From positions 62,001 through 126,000 of the forward strand of contig NZ_SWDV01000016.1 of the NCBI RefSeq assembly GCF_005877905.1: a stretch of 64,000 nt of DNA. Reading direction: 5' to 3'. The stretch is from Pseudomonas nicosulfuronedens (GTDB taxonomy: Bacteria; Pseudomonadota; Gammaproteobacteria; Pseudomonadales; Pseudomonadaceae). This document shows positions 1 to 8,313 of this stretch, piece after piece; position 1 is the stretch's first letter; every line of letters begins with the position of its first letter. The notes under the pieces were generated by a model. It ran no database searches and had not been told where the DNA came from. It saw nothing but the letters and a program-made list of their open reading frames with translations. Position numbers and translations under genes: made by a program.

Positions 1-607
1 GCGCAGCCTTGGGCGCTTCAGCAGGACGACAGGCGTCGTTGTCGGTGCTCGGCAGGCTGGCAGCCACGGCAGCGACACCGTCGACCTTGTCCGGCGCCTC
101 GGCAGCCAGGCGCAGCGCCATCTGCCCGCCATTGGAGTAGCCAGTGACGAACACTCGCTCCGGGTCGACGCCGCGCTCGCGCCGCAGGCTGTCGATCATC
201 AGCGAGAGAAAGCCGACATCGTCGATGTTCAGGCGCCGCGCGCTGTAGGAAGCGGCCCGCCGACAGTCGTTCCAGTGCCCTTCGAAACCATCGGGATACA
301 GCACCAGGAAGCCATCACGGTCGGCCAGCGCGTCGAAGCGATAGCCGCTGTCGCGGCGCATGCGCTCGCCGTTACTCTGCGAGCTGTGCAGCACCACCAG
401 TAGCGCCGGGCGCTCTGCCAGTTTCTGCGGCACGTAAAGGACATAACTGCGGCGCCGTTCGCCCTGGCGCACCGAAGCATCCTCGCTGCTGCCGGTCAGC
501 GCCGGTCGCGACTTCAGTTCACCGGGCACGTACCACCAACCGCCCACCAGCAGCGCCAACACCAGCAGCGCGATGAGTGCCTGCACGATCCGCATCGCCA
601 CCCGCAT
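1..607 (-). CDS. PHB-depolymerase/feruloyl-esterase-like secreted hydrolase (partial, C-terminus off window)
   Basis: About 202 N-terminal residues are visible; the gene runs off the left edge. It begins with a signal peptide or membrane anchor (residues about 6-25, a Leu/Ala/Val-rich stretch ending near GGWWYVP). An alpha/beta-hydrolase core follows, with LLVVLHSSQSNG near the oxyanion-hole region and a nucleophile elbow GYSNGG (G-x-S-x-G, Ser near residue 158). This arrangement fits the LpqC / esterase-PHB family, which hydrolyses polyester or aryl-ester substrates outside the cytoplasm. The start at 607 is preferred because AAGGAG lies 8 nt upstream; an in-frame ATG at 595 has no comparable site. 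The catalytic Asp and His lie outside the window, so activity cannot be confirmed. Substrate is unknown. Confidence 0.75.
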   Translation of the reverse strand, partial: MRVAMRIVQALIALLVLALLVGGWWYVPGELKSRPALTGSSEDASVRQGERRRSYVLYVPQKLAERPALLVVLHSSQSNGERMRRDSGYRFDALADRDGFLVLYPDGFEGHWNDCRRAASYSARRLNIDDVGFLSLMIDSLRRERGVDPERVFVTGYSNGGQMALRLAAEAPDKVDGVAAVAASLPSTDNDACRPAEAPKAA

Positions 608-771
608 ACCGCCTCTCCTTGCCCGCCTGGCGGGCCTTGCGAGTCCCGGCCGTCTTCTGAGGCAATCGAGCGGGGGCAATTGTCCTGGGGCAGCCCCTCG
701 CCCGCCCGTCCATGGCAAACTCTAGCCGTTGACTCCAACGTCATAGTGTTTGGTAACCAAGGACTCCGAAA

Positions 772-1170
772 ATGTTCCGAAGCTCTGCCCTGATGGCCGC
801 CGTTTTCGCCTTCGGCTGTGCAAGCCCGCTGTTTGCCGCCGATGCCGCCAAGCAACCGCTGACCGGCTGCGCCGCCAAGCGCGCCGCCATCGAAACCCAG
901 CTCGAACAAGCCAAGGCGCAAGGCAACGGCAACCGCGTCGCCGGCCTGCAAACTGCCCTGGAGAAGGTGAAAACCTATTGCACCGACGCCAGCCTCACGC
1001 AGGAGCGCAAGCAGAACGTGCTGGAGGCGGAGAAGGAAGTCGCCCAGCGCGAGAAGGACCTGCGCAAGGCAATGAGCAAGGGTGACGCGGAGAAGATCGA
1101 GAAGCGCAAGGACAAGCTGGCCGAAGCTCGCACCGAACTGGAACAGGCCAAGCGCGAGCTGGAGGAGTAA
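772..1170 (+). CDS. DUF1090-family periplasmic coiled-coil protein
   Basis: 132 aa. The signal peptide ends at about ...PLFAADA (residue 23). The mature part is short, highly charged and predicted almost entirely helical, with long Glu/Lys/Arg heptad-like stretches (ERKQNVLEAEKEVAQREKD and AEKIEKRKDKLAEARTELE). Two cysteines (GCAAK and YCTDA) could form a disulfide. Length and layout match the DUF1090 (YqjC-like) family of periplasmic proteins, whose role is not established. AAGGA is 8-10 nt upstream of the ATG. It appears monocistronic and ends 10 nt before a REP-like inverted repeat. I infer periplasmic location from the leader only. Confidence 0.8.
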   Translation: MFRSSALMAAVFAFGCASPLFAADAAKQPLTGCAAKRAAIETQLEQAKAQGNGNRVAGLQTALEKVKTYCTDASLTQERKQNVLEAEKEVAQREKDLRKAMSKGDAEKIEKRKDKLAEARTELEQAKRELEE

Positions 1171-1180
1171 GCGTATCGCT

Positions 1181-1253
1181 GTAGGAGCGGATCTTATCCG
1201 CGATCCGACTGACAGCTCGGTCTGAGCGCTGCGCGGATAAGATCCGCTCCTAC
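1181..1253. repeat. REP-like inverted repeat (variant arm)
   Basis: A perfect 22-bp inverted repeat: arm GTAGGAGCGGATCTTATC... at 1181-1202 and its complement at 1232-1253, separated by 29 nt. It lies between the convergent DUF1090 and cytochrome c' genes, so it may also act as a bidirectional transcript end. The outer GTAGGAGCG is shared with the other REP elements in this window; the inner sequence differs. Confidence 0.85.
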
Positions 1254-1263
1254 AAAAGCGCGC

Positions 1264-1731
1264 TTAGAGCGCGCGGAATTTCTTGTGGCAGGCTTCGCAG
1301 GCATCTTCCACCGCGGCGAAGTCCTTGCGCACACCCTCGGGAGTCGGCGCAGCATTGCGGGTGTTCTCGCCCAGCGTGCCGACGGCCTGCTCGAAGGTCT
1401 TGGCGTCGGCCTGGAACTCCAGCTGACGCTGCCAGATTTCCGCCTTGGCGCGGGTGTCGTCGCTTTCTACCTGGTCCGCCGGCGGCTGGGTGGTGGGGAA
1501 GTACTGCCAGGGCTTGTCGGCCAGCTCGCCGAGCTTGGTCGAGTTCGCGCGGAACTTGTCCGCATCGAAGGGGATGCGTCCGCGCAGCATGCCACCCATG
1601 TCTTCGCTGGTCTTGAGCATCTCCTTGAACACCGCCTGGCGCTTGTATTCCGGTGAGTTCGGGTCCTGGCGATGGCAGCCGGCGAGCGCGGTGCCGGCGA
1701 GCAGCAGAACGAGCAGGGTCTTCAACTTCAT
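1264..1731 (-). CDS. Cytochrome c' (class II c-type cytochrome), probable lipoprotein
   Basis: 155 aa. The N-terminal leader ends in a lipobox-like LAGC (Cys about residue 18), so it may be anchored to a membrane rather than freely soluble. The rest is a helical domain with the heme-binding CxxCH motif (CEACHKKF) only a few residues from the C-terminus. That position is diagnostic of class II cytochromes c', four-helix-bundle heme proteins that bind NO or CO or transfer electrons. Length agrees with the family (about 130-150 residues mature). The gene is convergent with the DUF1090 gene across a REP element. I cannot say whether it acts in NO tolerance or electron transfer. Confidence 0.85.
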   Translation of the reverse strand: MKLKTLLVLLLAGTALAGCHRQDPNSPEYKRQAVFKEMLKTSEDMGGMLRGRIPFDADKFRANSTKLGELADKPWQYFPTTQPPADQVESDDTRAKAEIWQRQLEFQADAKTFEQAVGTLGENTRNAAPTPEGVRKDFAAVEDACEACHKKFRAL

Positions 1732-1875
1732 GGGGGACTCTTGTAGGACGGCTGGACACGGAAGCGCCGGATTATCCGCCCCGATCCCCGAATGATCCAG
1801 ACCGGCCGCCCGCCGCTGCGGCCATCCGCCGCAGCACCGTGCCTTTCGTTCAGCTGCCGTTCAGGTGCGCTCAGG

Positions 1876-2262
1876 TCAGGCCGAGACGACGAAGATCGCG
1901 ATGATCAGCGCCATGCCGGCAAACCACACCAGCGAGCGCAGCAGCGCCAGGTCGGCGATGTAGAAGATCAGGTAGAGCAGCCGGCTGGTGACCCAGGCGA
2001 TGGCCAGGCGGTCGATGGTGGCGGGTTCGGCATTGTTCACCACGTAAGCGATGATCGCTGCCGCGGCGAACGCCGGGGTCACCTCGAAGCTGTTCATCTG
2101 GAAGGCATTGGCGCGCTTGCGGTAGCCCTCCAGGGTGGCGAGGAAGGTACGCGGGTCGTGGTTCTGCCGGGGACCGAAACCGCCGCCGGTGAACTTGGCG
2201 ATGCTGGTGCCGACGTAGGGCAGGAAGATCGCGATCAGGACGCACCAGAAGGCAATGGGCAT
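1876..2262 (-). CDS. MAPEG-family integral membrane protein
   Basis: 128 aa with four hydrophobic segments (about residues 3-22, 58-76, 86-103 and 108-127). A polar loop after the first segment carries NHDPRTFLATLEGYRKRANAF, the sort of Arg/Asn-rich region seen in MAPEG proteins (membrane-associated proteins in eicosanoid and glutathione metabolism). Bacterial members of this size are common in Pseudomonas; most have no known substrate and only some have glutathione-transferase activity. It ends 144 nt after the cytochrome c' start on the same strand, so separate transcription is likely. Confidence 0.8.
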   Translation of the reverse strand: MPIAFWCVLIAIFLPYVGTSIAKFTGGGFGPRQNHDPRTFLATLEGYRKRANAFQMNSFEVTPAFAAAAIIAYVVNNAEPATIDRLAIAWVTSRLLYLIFYIADLALLRSLVWFAGMALIIAIFVVSA

Positions 2263-2362
2263 GGAGGAGTCTCGTCGAGGGGGAAAGCGCGCAGCTTAGA
2301 TCAAGGCTGCACACCGCGTCCTTGACCGGCTTGGCGGCTTGCCCCGTAGCCGGGGCCAATCC

Positions 2363-3193
2363 TCAGAGCTTCATCACCAGCATGCCCGCCAGTACCAGGC
2401 TGCAAGCAGCCAGGCGCGGCAGGCCGAAGGGTTCCTTGAGGAAGCGCATGCCGAACAGCACCACCAGCAACACGCTGGTTTCGCGCAACGCGGCGGCCTC
2501 GGCGATGGAGCCCAGTTGCATGGCCCAGAGCACCAACCCATAGCTGAGCAGCACGCAGAAGCCAACACTCAGACCCAGCTTCCAGTCATTGATCCAGAAC
2601 TTGGCGAAGGCCCGCGTCCGCCCGAACAGCGCCACCAGCGGGAACGGCAAGCCGGACAGCAGCGAGAGCCAGACCAGATAATCCAGCGGCTTGGGCCAGA
2701 GCTTCAGCGCGTTGCCGTCGGTCCAGGTGTAGCTGCCGATGCACAGGCCCATCAGCAGCACGGTGGGATAGGCGATCCACGGCAGCTTCGAACCGCCGCC
2801 GCCCTTGAGCAGGAACAGCATGCCGACCGGGATCAGCAGGATGCCGAGAATCTGCTTGTCCGTCAGGTGCTCGCCGCCGAAGGTCAGGGTCAGCGCCAAG
2901 ACCACCAAGGGCGACAGGCCGCGCATCAGCGGGTAGACCAACCCGAGGTCGCCAACCTTGTAGGCCTGGATCAGCAGCACCCGGTAGACCAGCTGCAGCG
3001 ACACGGCGGCCAGCAGCCAGGGCCAGACGGCGGCGGGAGGAATCTCGATCCAGGGCAGCACGACCAGCGCAGCGGCCAGGCCGACCATGTCCATGCAGGC
3101 GACCACCAGCAGGCGGTCGTTGCTGAATTTGACGAGGGTGTTCCAGGTGGCGTGCAGCAGGGCGGCCAGCAGCACCAGGGTAGTGGCGAGCAC
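2363..3193 (-). CDS. EamA/DMT-superfamily transporter
   Basis: 276 aa with about ten hydrophobic segments and an internal duplication typical of EamA permeases (each half about 130 residues). The second repeat ends in the usual short helix (LRETSVLLVVLFGMRFLKEPFGLPRLAA...). EamA proteins export amino acids, nucleosides or other metabolites from the inner membrane; no residue pattern here tells which. Translation appears to begin at GTG 3193, preceded by AGGAG nine bases upstream; I see no better in-frame ATG. It is divergent from lemA, with about 146 bp between the starts. Confidence 0.8.
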   Translation of the reverse strand: MLATTLVLLAALLHATWNTLVKFSNDRLLVVACMDMVGLAAALVVLPWIEIPPAAVWPWLLAAVSLQLVYRVLLIQAYKVGDLGLVYPLMRGLSPLVVLALTLTFGGEHLTDKQILGILLIPVGMLFLLKGGGGSKLPWIAYPTVLLMGLCIGSYTWTDGNALKLWPKPLDYLVWLSLLSGLPFPLVALFGRTRAFAKFWINDWKLGLSVGFCVLLSYGLVLWAMQLGSIAEAAALRETSVLLVVLFGMRFLKEPFGLPRLAACSLVLAGMLVMKL

Positions 3194-3339
3194 GAAAACG
3201 AACTCCTGGTATAGACCAGTCCAATTCTACCCCGAGCGCCCCCACTGCCGGCAAGCACCGAGTGTTTAGGACATTTCCATCTGACTGATCAGCCAGAACT
3301 GGCCTAGACTGGGCCTTTTCGCCTGCACGAGCACCTGCC

Positions 3340-3954
3340 ATGCCACGCCTGATCAAGTTCCTGACTGCTTATATCCTCGTCACCCTGCTCTCCGGTTGCG
3401 GCTACAACGCCATGCAGTCCGGCGACGAAGGGGTGAAGGCCGCCTGGTCGGAAGTGCTCAACCAGTACCAGCGGCGCGCCGACCTGATTCCCAACCTGGT
3501 CAGCACCGTGAAGGGCTACGCTGCCCATGAGGCCAGCGTGCTGACCCAGGTGACCGAGGCACGCGCCAAGGTCGGCAGCACCACCATCAACGCCGACCAG
3601 TTGGACGATCCGGAAGCGATGCAGCGCTTCCAGCAGGCCCAGGGCCAGCTCAGCTCGGCGCTGTCGCGCCTGCTGGTGGTCTCCGAAAACTACCCGCAGC
3701 TCAAGGCTGACGGCCTGTTCAAGGACCTGCTGACCCAGCTCGAAGGCACCGAGAACCGCATCACCGTCGCCCGTGGCCGCTACGTGAAGGCCGTGCAGGA
3801 GTACAACGTGATGATTCGCCAGTTCCCGCAGGTGATCACCGCGAAGATCTTCGGCTACAAGCCCAAGGCCAACTTCAGCGTCGAGAACGAAGCCGCCATT
3901 TCCACCGCGCCTAAAGTGGACTTCGGCAACGCGCCGGCGCAGCCCGCGCAATGA
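3340..3954 (+). CDS. lemA: LemA-family lipoprotein
   Basis: 204 aa. The leader has a lipobox (LLSGC, Cys about 20), followed by the LemA domain with its recognisable RRADLIPNLVSTVKGYAAHE and a long helical core ending in FPQVITAKIFGYKPKANF. LemA proteins have a short N-terminal membrane anchor and a helical extracytoplasmic domain; their function is not settled. The stop codon overlaps the start of the downstream TPM gene (ATGA at 3951-3954), so the two are translationally coupled. LemA next to a YgcG/TPM protein is a widespread conserved pair, which suggests a joint envelope role (inference). Confidence 0.88.
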   Translation: MPRLIKFLTAYILVTLLSGCGYNAMQSGDEGVKAAWSEVLNQYQRRADLIPNLVSTVKGYAAHEASVLTQVTEARAKVGSTTINADQLDDPEAMQRFQQAQGQLSSALSRLLVVSENYPQLKADGLFKDLLTQLEGTENRITVARGRYVKAVQEYNVMIRQFPQVITAKIFGYKPKANFSVENEAAISTAPKVDFGNAPAQPAQ

Positions 3955-4934
3955 CCCTGCCGCGCTGGCTGCTGGCCGCCCTGCTGCTGTGCTGGGCGGC
4001 CCTGCTGCAAGCCGCGCCGGTCGCCATCCCGCCGCTCAGCGCCCGCGTCACCGACCTCACCCAGACCCTCGATGCGGGCCAGCGCGCGCAGCTGGAAAGC
4101 CAGCTCGCCGGCCTGGAGCAGCGCAAGGGCGCGCAGCTGGCCGTGCTGCTGGTTCCCAGCACCGGCGAGGACAGCATCGAGGACTACGCGGTACGCGCTT
4201 TCGAGCAGTGGAAGCTGGGCCGCAAGGGCGTAGATGACGGCGTGCTGCTGGTGGTCGCCAAGAACGACCGTACCCTGCGTATCGAGGTCGGCTACGGGCT
4301 GGAAGGCACCATCACCGACGTGCAGGCCGGACGGATCATCCGCGAGCAGATCGTTCCCTCCTTCCAGAAAGGCGACTTCCCCGGCGGCATCCAGGCCGGC
4401 GTGAACAGCCTGATCGCACTGATCGAGCCGCCGGTCAACGCTGCCACTCCGGACAGTCCCGACGACGAGCTGCCGCGCACCGGCCCGGCGGAGAACTACA
4501 GCGACACCTACTCGAACCAGAACGCCAGCAGCGTCGAGGAAATCCCGCCCACCCGCCTGGCTGCGATGCTTGGCCTGCTGATCGGTGTGCCACTACTGGG
4601 CATGCTGCTGCCGATGTCCTGGATGCGCCAGCGCAGCATGGGCCGTTACCTGCTGTGCAGCGCGGTAGTAGGCGCCGCAGCCTCCGGCGTATTGCTGTTG
4701 AGCGAAGCAAACCCCGCGGCGCTGCAACAACAGATGATCGGCGCCTTTTCGATCCCGCTGGTGCTGTACATCTTCTTCCTGCCGCCGATGTGGCTGACCA
4801 TGGGCGTGCTGCAACTGCTGATGAGCATCCTCAGCTCCATCGGCCGGGGTGGTCGTGGTGGCGGTGGAGGGGGTGGCGGCTTTCGTGGTGGCGGTGGCTC
4901 CAGCGGCGGCGGCGGTGCCTCCGGCCGCTGGTAA
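3951..4934 (+). CDS. YgcG/TPM-domain membrane protein with Gly-rich tail
   Basis: 327 aa. A signal peptide (cleavage near LLQAAP) is followed by a TPM domain (about residues 25-165; LARVTD-like entry, then GVDDGVLLVVAKNDRTLRIEVGYGLEG). The domain is known from photosystem-repair and phosphatase-like proteins. Two hydrophobic spans follow (about 203-222 and 262-290), then a 30-residue Gly/Ser-rich tail ending GRW. The tail is encoded by an almost pure ggtggc tract. It overlaps lemA by four bases. The gene ends 13 nt from the convergent ABC ATPase gene. Function is unknown; related tails are common in the family. Confidence 0.82.
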   Translation: MTLPRWLLAALLLCWAALLQAAPVAIPPLSARVTDLTQTLDAGQRAQLESQLAGLEQRKGAQLAVLLVPSTGEDSIEDYAVRAFEQWKLGRKGVDDGVLLVVAKNDRTLRIEVGYGLEGTITDVQAGRIIREQIVPSFQKGDFPGGIQAGVNSLIALIEPPVNAATPDSPDDELPRTGPAENYSDTYSNQNASSVEEIPPTRLAAMLGLLIGVPLLGMLLPMSWMRQRSMGRYLLCSAVVGAAASGVLLLSEANPAALQQQMIGAFSIPLVLYIFFLPPMWLTMGVLQLLMSILSSIGRGGRGGGGGGGGFRGGGGSSGGGGASGRW

Positions 4935-4947
4935 CTCCCGCTGAGAA

Positions 4948-5724
4948 TTACAGGGCGGCGACGCCCTGTTCTTCCTCGCGGATCGAGCGCAGCACCTGGC
5001 GCTGCAGCTCGATGAACTCGGCGCTGGCGGCCATGTCCTCGTGGCGCGGGCGGCCGAGCTTTACGTCGAAGGTGGTCTTGATCCGCCCCGGCCCCAGGCC
5101 CATCACCACGATGCGGTCGGACAGGTAGACCGCCTCTTCCACGTCGTGGGTGACGAACATCACCGTCAGTCGATGGGTTTCCCAGATGCGCGTCAGCAGT
5201 TCCTGCATCTGGTGGCGGGTCATGGCGTCCAGCGCACCGAAAGGCTCGTCCATCAGCAGGATCTTCGGCCGGTAGGACAGCGCGCGGGCAATCGCCACGC
5301 GCTGCTTCATCCCGCCGGACAGTTCGTTCGGATAAGCCTCGGCGAATTTCGTCAGCTTCACCAGCTCCAGGTGCTCGTCGGCGATCTCGCGGCATTGTGC
5401 GCGGGACAGGCCGGCGGCCTTGAGCGCGAACTCGACGTTCTGCCGCGCCGTGAGCCAGGGCAACAAGGTATAGGACTGGAACACCACCCCACGGTCCAGG
5501 CCCGGCCCGGTGATCGGTACGCCGTCGACCCGCACGCTGCCACTGTCGAACTCCTCCAGGCCGGCAGCGATGGACAGCAGCGTGCTCTTGCCGCAGCCCG
5601 AAGTGCCGACGATGGAGACGAACTCGTTGTCCGCCAGGGTCAGGTCGATGTTGCGCAGCACCTCGCGGCGCTCCTTGCCGACCGCGAAGCTCTTGTTCAG
5701 GCCGGTGATTTCCAAGGTCGCCAT
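4948..5724 (-). CDS. ABC transporter ATPase, NitT/TauT type
   Basis: 258 aa. Walker A GTSGCGKST (about residues 41-49), Q-loop VFQSYTLLPW, signature LSGGMKQR, Walker B ILLMDEPFGALD and the H-loop THDVEEA are all intact. The LLPW after the Q-loop and the GLGPGRI segment are typical of the nitrate/taurine/sulfonate/bicarbonate importer subfamily. The start is set at ATG 5724, one base overlapping the permease stop (TGATG); a longer open frame upstream is only a read-through into the permease gene. It is the last gene of the operon: binding protein, permease, ATPase. Confidence 0.9.
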   Translation of the reverse strand: MATLEITGLNKSFAVGKERREVLRNIDLTLADNEFVSIVGTSGCGKSTLLSIAAGLEEFDSGSVRVDGVPITGPGLDRGVVFQSYTLLPWLTARQNVEFALKAAGLSRAQCREIADEHLELVKLTKFAEAYPNELSGGMKQRVAIARALSYRPKILLMDEPFGALDAMTRHQMQELLTRIWETHRLTVMFVTHDVEEAVYLSDRIVVMGLGPGRIKTTFDVKLGRPRHEDMAASAEFIELQRQVLRSIREEEQGVAAL

Positions 5725-6530
5725 CAGCTGCGCCTCCGGTTGTAACGGAACAGGACCTTCTCGCCGGCACGCATGGCCTGGTCGGTGACCAGCCCGAGGA
5801 AGCCGAGCAGGAGGATGTAGCCGATGATGGTGTCGGTCTGGAAGAAGCGCTGGGACACGGTGATGCGGTAGCCCAGGCCCGAGGTCGCGGCCACCAGCTC
5901 GGCCAGTACCAGCCAGGTCCAGGCCCAGCCAAGACTGATCCGCAGCGCATCCCAGATGCCCGGCAACGCGCTGGGCAGGACGATCTTCAGGAGAATGCGG
6001 CGATCCGGCATGCCGAGCGTTCGGCCGAGGCCGACGAAATCCGCCGGCACGCGCTTGATCGCGTCCATCACCATCAGCACCTGCTGGAAAAAGGTACCGA
6101 TCCAGATAATGAGGAATTTCTGGAAGTCGCTGGTGCCGGCCCAGAGGATGGTCAGCGGGACGAAGGCGACTACCGGCATATAGCGCACGAAGTCCACCAG
6201 CGGCTCGGTCGCGGCCTTCCAGAAGCCGTAGCAACCGGCGAACACGCCGATCACGATGGACATCGCCGAGGACACCACAAAGGCCACGGCGATGCGGTAC
6301 ACGCTGACCTTCAGGTCCGACCACAAGGTACCGTCGGCGGCCAGCTTGAGCATGCGTGCCCAGACGTCGCCGGGCGCGGGAAGGAAGATTTTCGGTACCG
6401 CGCCGCTCGCCCCGGCCAGCCACCAGAGCAGCGCCAGCAGGACGAACACGGCGCCGCCGATGAGCAGGAAATGGCGCTGCGCGATCGGCTTGCCGATGGT
6501 GAACAGCGGGTTGGATTTGCGGGCTTTCAT
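5724..6530 (-). CDS. ABC transporter permease, NitT/TauT type
   Basis: 268 aa inner-membrane permease with about six to seven hydrophobic segments. The EAA-like coupling loop is GLGRTLGMPDRRILLKIVLPSALPGIWDALRISLGWAW (about residues 163-200), the hallmark of this subfamily. It sits between the binding-protein gene (68 nt upstream) and the ATPase gene, which it overlaps by one base. The ligand cannot be inferred from the permease; sulfonate, taurine, nitrate and pyrimidine-precursor importers all look like this. Confidence 0.9.
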   Translation of the reverse strand: MKARKSNPLFTIGKPIAQRHFLLIGGAVFVLLALLWWLAGASGAVPKIFLPAPGDVWARMLKLAADGTLWSDLKVSVYRIAVAFVVSSAMSIVIGVFAGCYGFWKAATEPLVDFVRYMPVVAFVPLTILWAGTSDFQKFLIIWIGTFFQQVLMVMDAIKRVPADFVGLGRTLGMPDRRILLKIVLPSALPGIWDALRISLGWAWTWLVLAELVAATSGLGYRITVSQRFFQTDTIIGYILLLGFLGLVTDQAMRAGEKVLFRYNRRRS

Positions 6531-6597
6531 GTCGGGCTCGTCGAACGGAGAAAGACGCGGGCCGGCTCAGGGCCGGCGCGCGGGGTGTATCAGAGGA

Positions 6598-7605
6598 TCA
6601 GAGTGCCTCGACGAAACGCGCGTCGATGGCCTGCGCCGGGGTGACCGGCTGCTGCAGGATGCCGGCTTCGCTGGCGGCCTTCTGGATGTGCTCGAACGAG
6701 CCTTTCTGGAAGGCGCCCTTCAGCTCGGCCTGGTTTTCTTTCACCGAGTAGAAGTGCACGCCGTCGAAGGCGCTGGTCAGCTCGGACTCGTCGGCCCCCA
6801 CACCCTTGGCGATGGCGGCGCGACCTTCGGCGCCCTTCTCGTTGTAGTGCTTCAGACCGGCTTCCCAGCTCTTGATCAGCGCCAGCACCTGGCCGGGACG
6901 CTCCTTCAGCACTTCGTCGCGGACCACGAATACGTCGCTGATGATGCCCGGATCATCCGAGCCCTTGTACAGCAGGTTGACCTTGGGGTTCTGCTGCTTG
7001 GCGGCGGACAGGTAAGGCTCGTAGGTCACCGCGGCCGGCACTTGCCCGGCGATCAGCGCGCTGCCGGCGTTGGCGGCGGGCATCGGCACCGGCTGCACGT
7101 CGGCGATGGTCAGACCAGCCTTGCGCAGGGCGCTGTGCAGGAGGATGTCGCTGGTGGTGCCTTCTTCATAGGCAACCTGCTTGCCCTTGAGGTCGGTCAG
7201 GGTCTTGATCGACGGGTCGACGATCAGCGCGTCGGCGCTGGTGCTCTGGTCCAGCAGCAGGACGATCTTCACCGGCAGGCCGGCGGCGACCATGGCCATG
7301 GCAGTGTGGGTGGCGAGGTTGCCGCCATCGATCTGACCGCTGGCCAGGGCGGCGTTCATGTCCTTGTCTTCGGTGAAGTTGACCAGCTCGACCTGCTCCA
7401 GGCCATTGGCCTTGAAGGCGCCGGCCTGTTCGGCGACGTACCACTGGCCGTAGCCCAGCCAGGGCTGCATGCCCATCTTGAAGGTGCCGGCCTCGGGCTT
7501 GGTGTCAGCCTTGATCGCGGCGGCGTGCGCGGCGCCGGCCAGCAGCAGGCTGGCGCAGGTGGCCACGGCCAGTTGGCGCAGTGCGGATGCGAAGGTGGTG
7601 TGCAT
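6598..7605 (-). CDS. ABC transporter substrate-binding protein, NitT/TauT type
   Basis: 335 aa. A signal peptide ends at AAHAA (residue about 29). The mature part is an NMT1/SsuA-like fold beginning FKMGMQPWLGYGQWYVAEQAG, with the typical DGGNLATHTAMAM segment lining the ligand cleft. The start is ATG 7605 rather than an upstream in-frame ATG at 7737, because only from 7605 does a normal leader follow, with GGGGAG upstream. It is the first gene of the importer operon. No desulfonation or assimilation enzyme lies beside it, so the substrate is open. Confidence 0.88.
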   Translation of the reverse strand: MHTTFASALRQLAVATCASLLLAGAAHAAAIKADTKPEAGTFKMGMQPWLGYGQWYVAEQAGAFKANGLEQVELVNFTEDKDMNAALASGQIDGGNLATHTAMAMVAAGLPVKIVLLLDQSTSADALIVDPSIKTLTDLKGKQVAYEEGTTSDILLHSALRKAGLTIADVQPVPMPAANAGSALIAGQVPAAVTYEPYLSAAKQQNPKVNLLYKGSDDPGIISDVFVVRDEVLKERPGQVLALIKSWEAGLKHYNEKGAEGRAAIAKGVGADESELTSAFDGVHFYSVKENQAELKGAFQKGSFEHIQKAASEAGILQQPVTPAQAIDARFVEAL

Positions 7606-7688
7606 GGTCTCTCCCCGGTCATTGTTTTGCAGCTGCATTCCTGGCGAATGAAGCGCTGCTGGATCGGCGGGGAGCTTGCGTCGGCCCA

Positions 7689-7707
7689 TGCCCGCCGTGG
7701 GCGGGCA
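7689..7707. other. 8-bp perfect hairpin in the importer leader region
   Basis: TGCCCGCC-GTG-GGCGGGCA is a perfect palindromic hairpin between the thioesterase gene end (7801) and the importer start (7605), without a T-run on the minus strand. It could be the thioesterase transcript end or part of a 5' leader; I cannot decide. Confidence 0.4.
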
Positions 7708-7800
7708 AAGGCTCACATTCAATCGACGCAAATGCAAAGGTTTTCGCCGCGGATCGGCTTGGCTCCGGGCACGCTGGCAATCACCCTGGCGAATCAGCCA

Positions 7801-8208
7801 TCAGGGCTGGGGAATGGCGTCGTCCTTGAACTGATCCTTGATGTAGAGGATCTCGGTGCGACCATGCGGTGCCGGCTGACCGTCCGGGCCGATGTTGACG
7901 AAGACCATCTTGTCGACCGTGAGAATGCTCTTGCGGGTGATCTTGTTGCGCACTTCGCAGCTCAGGGTGATCGAGGTGCGACCGAACTCGGTGGCGGTAA
8001 TGCCCAGTTCGATGATGTCGCCCTGGCGCGCGGAGCTGACGAAGTTGATCTCGGAGATGAACTTGGTGACCACACGCTGGTTGCCCAGCTGGACGATGGC
8101 GTAGATCGCCGCTTCTTCGTCGATCCACTTCAGAAGGCTACCGCCGAACAGGGTACCGTTCGGGTTGAGGTCTTCAGGCTTGACCCATTTGCGGGTATGG
8201 AAATTCAT
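7801..8208 (-). CDS. YciA-type hotdog acyl-CoA thioesterase
   Basis: 135 aa hotdog-fold protein. The motif LNPNGTLFGGSLLKWIDEEAA (about residues 13-33) matches the YciA/acyl-CoA hydrolase group, in which the Asp/Glu of the central helix is catalytic. The protein would hydrolyse acyl-CoA to free acid and CoA in the cytoplasm. The start at 8208 has GAAGGAG 6-7 nt upstream; the longer frame from 8265 has no such site. It lies on the same strand as the gcdR-like regulator and next to glutaryl-CoA genes. A link to CoA-ester balance is plausible but not shown. Confidence 0.85.
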   Translation of the reverse strand: MNFHTRKWVKPEDLNPNGTLFGGSLLKWIDEEAAIYAIVQLGNQRVVTKFISEINFVSSARQGDIIELGITATEFGRTSITLSCEVRNKITRKSILTVDKMVFVNIGPDGQPAPHGRTEILYIKDQFKDDAIPQP

Positions 8209-8313
8209 GAAAGCTCCTTCTTGGGAGGTTGCGCCTCGTGAGCGCGATGACGGGGAAAGCCCCACCGGCTATGCAAGTCTGGCTCGGACTGCCGCTGCCC
8301 ACCCTGCCCTGGC

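Noticed and set aside
2341-2356. GCCCCG-TAGC-CGGGGC hairpin after the EamA gene as a terminator
   Set aside because: Six-base stem without a T-run on the minus strand; too weak to call.
6256-8241. 661-codon plus-strand frame across the NitT/TauT operon
   Set aside because: It crosses three real minus-strand genes and their spacers, a shadow of GC bias.
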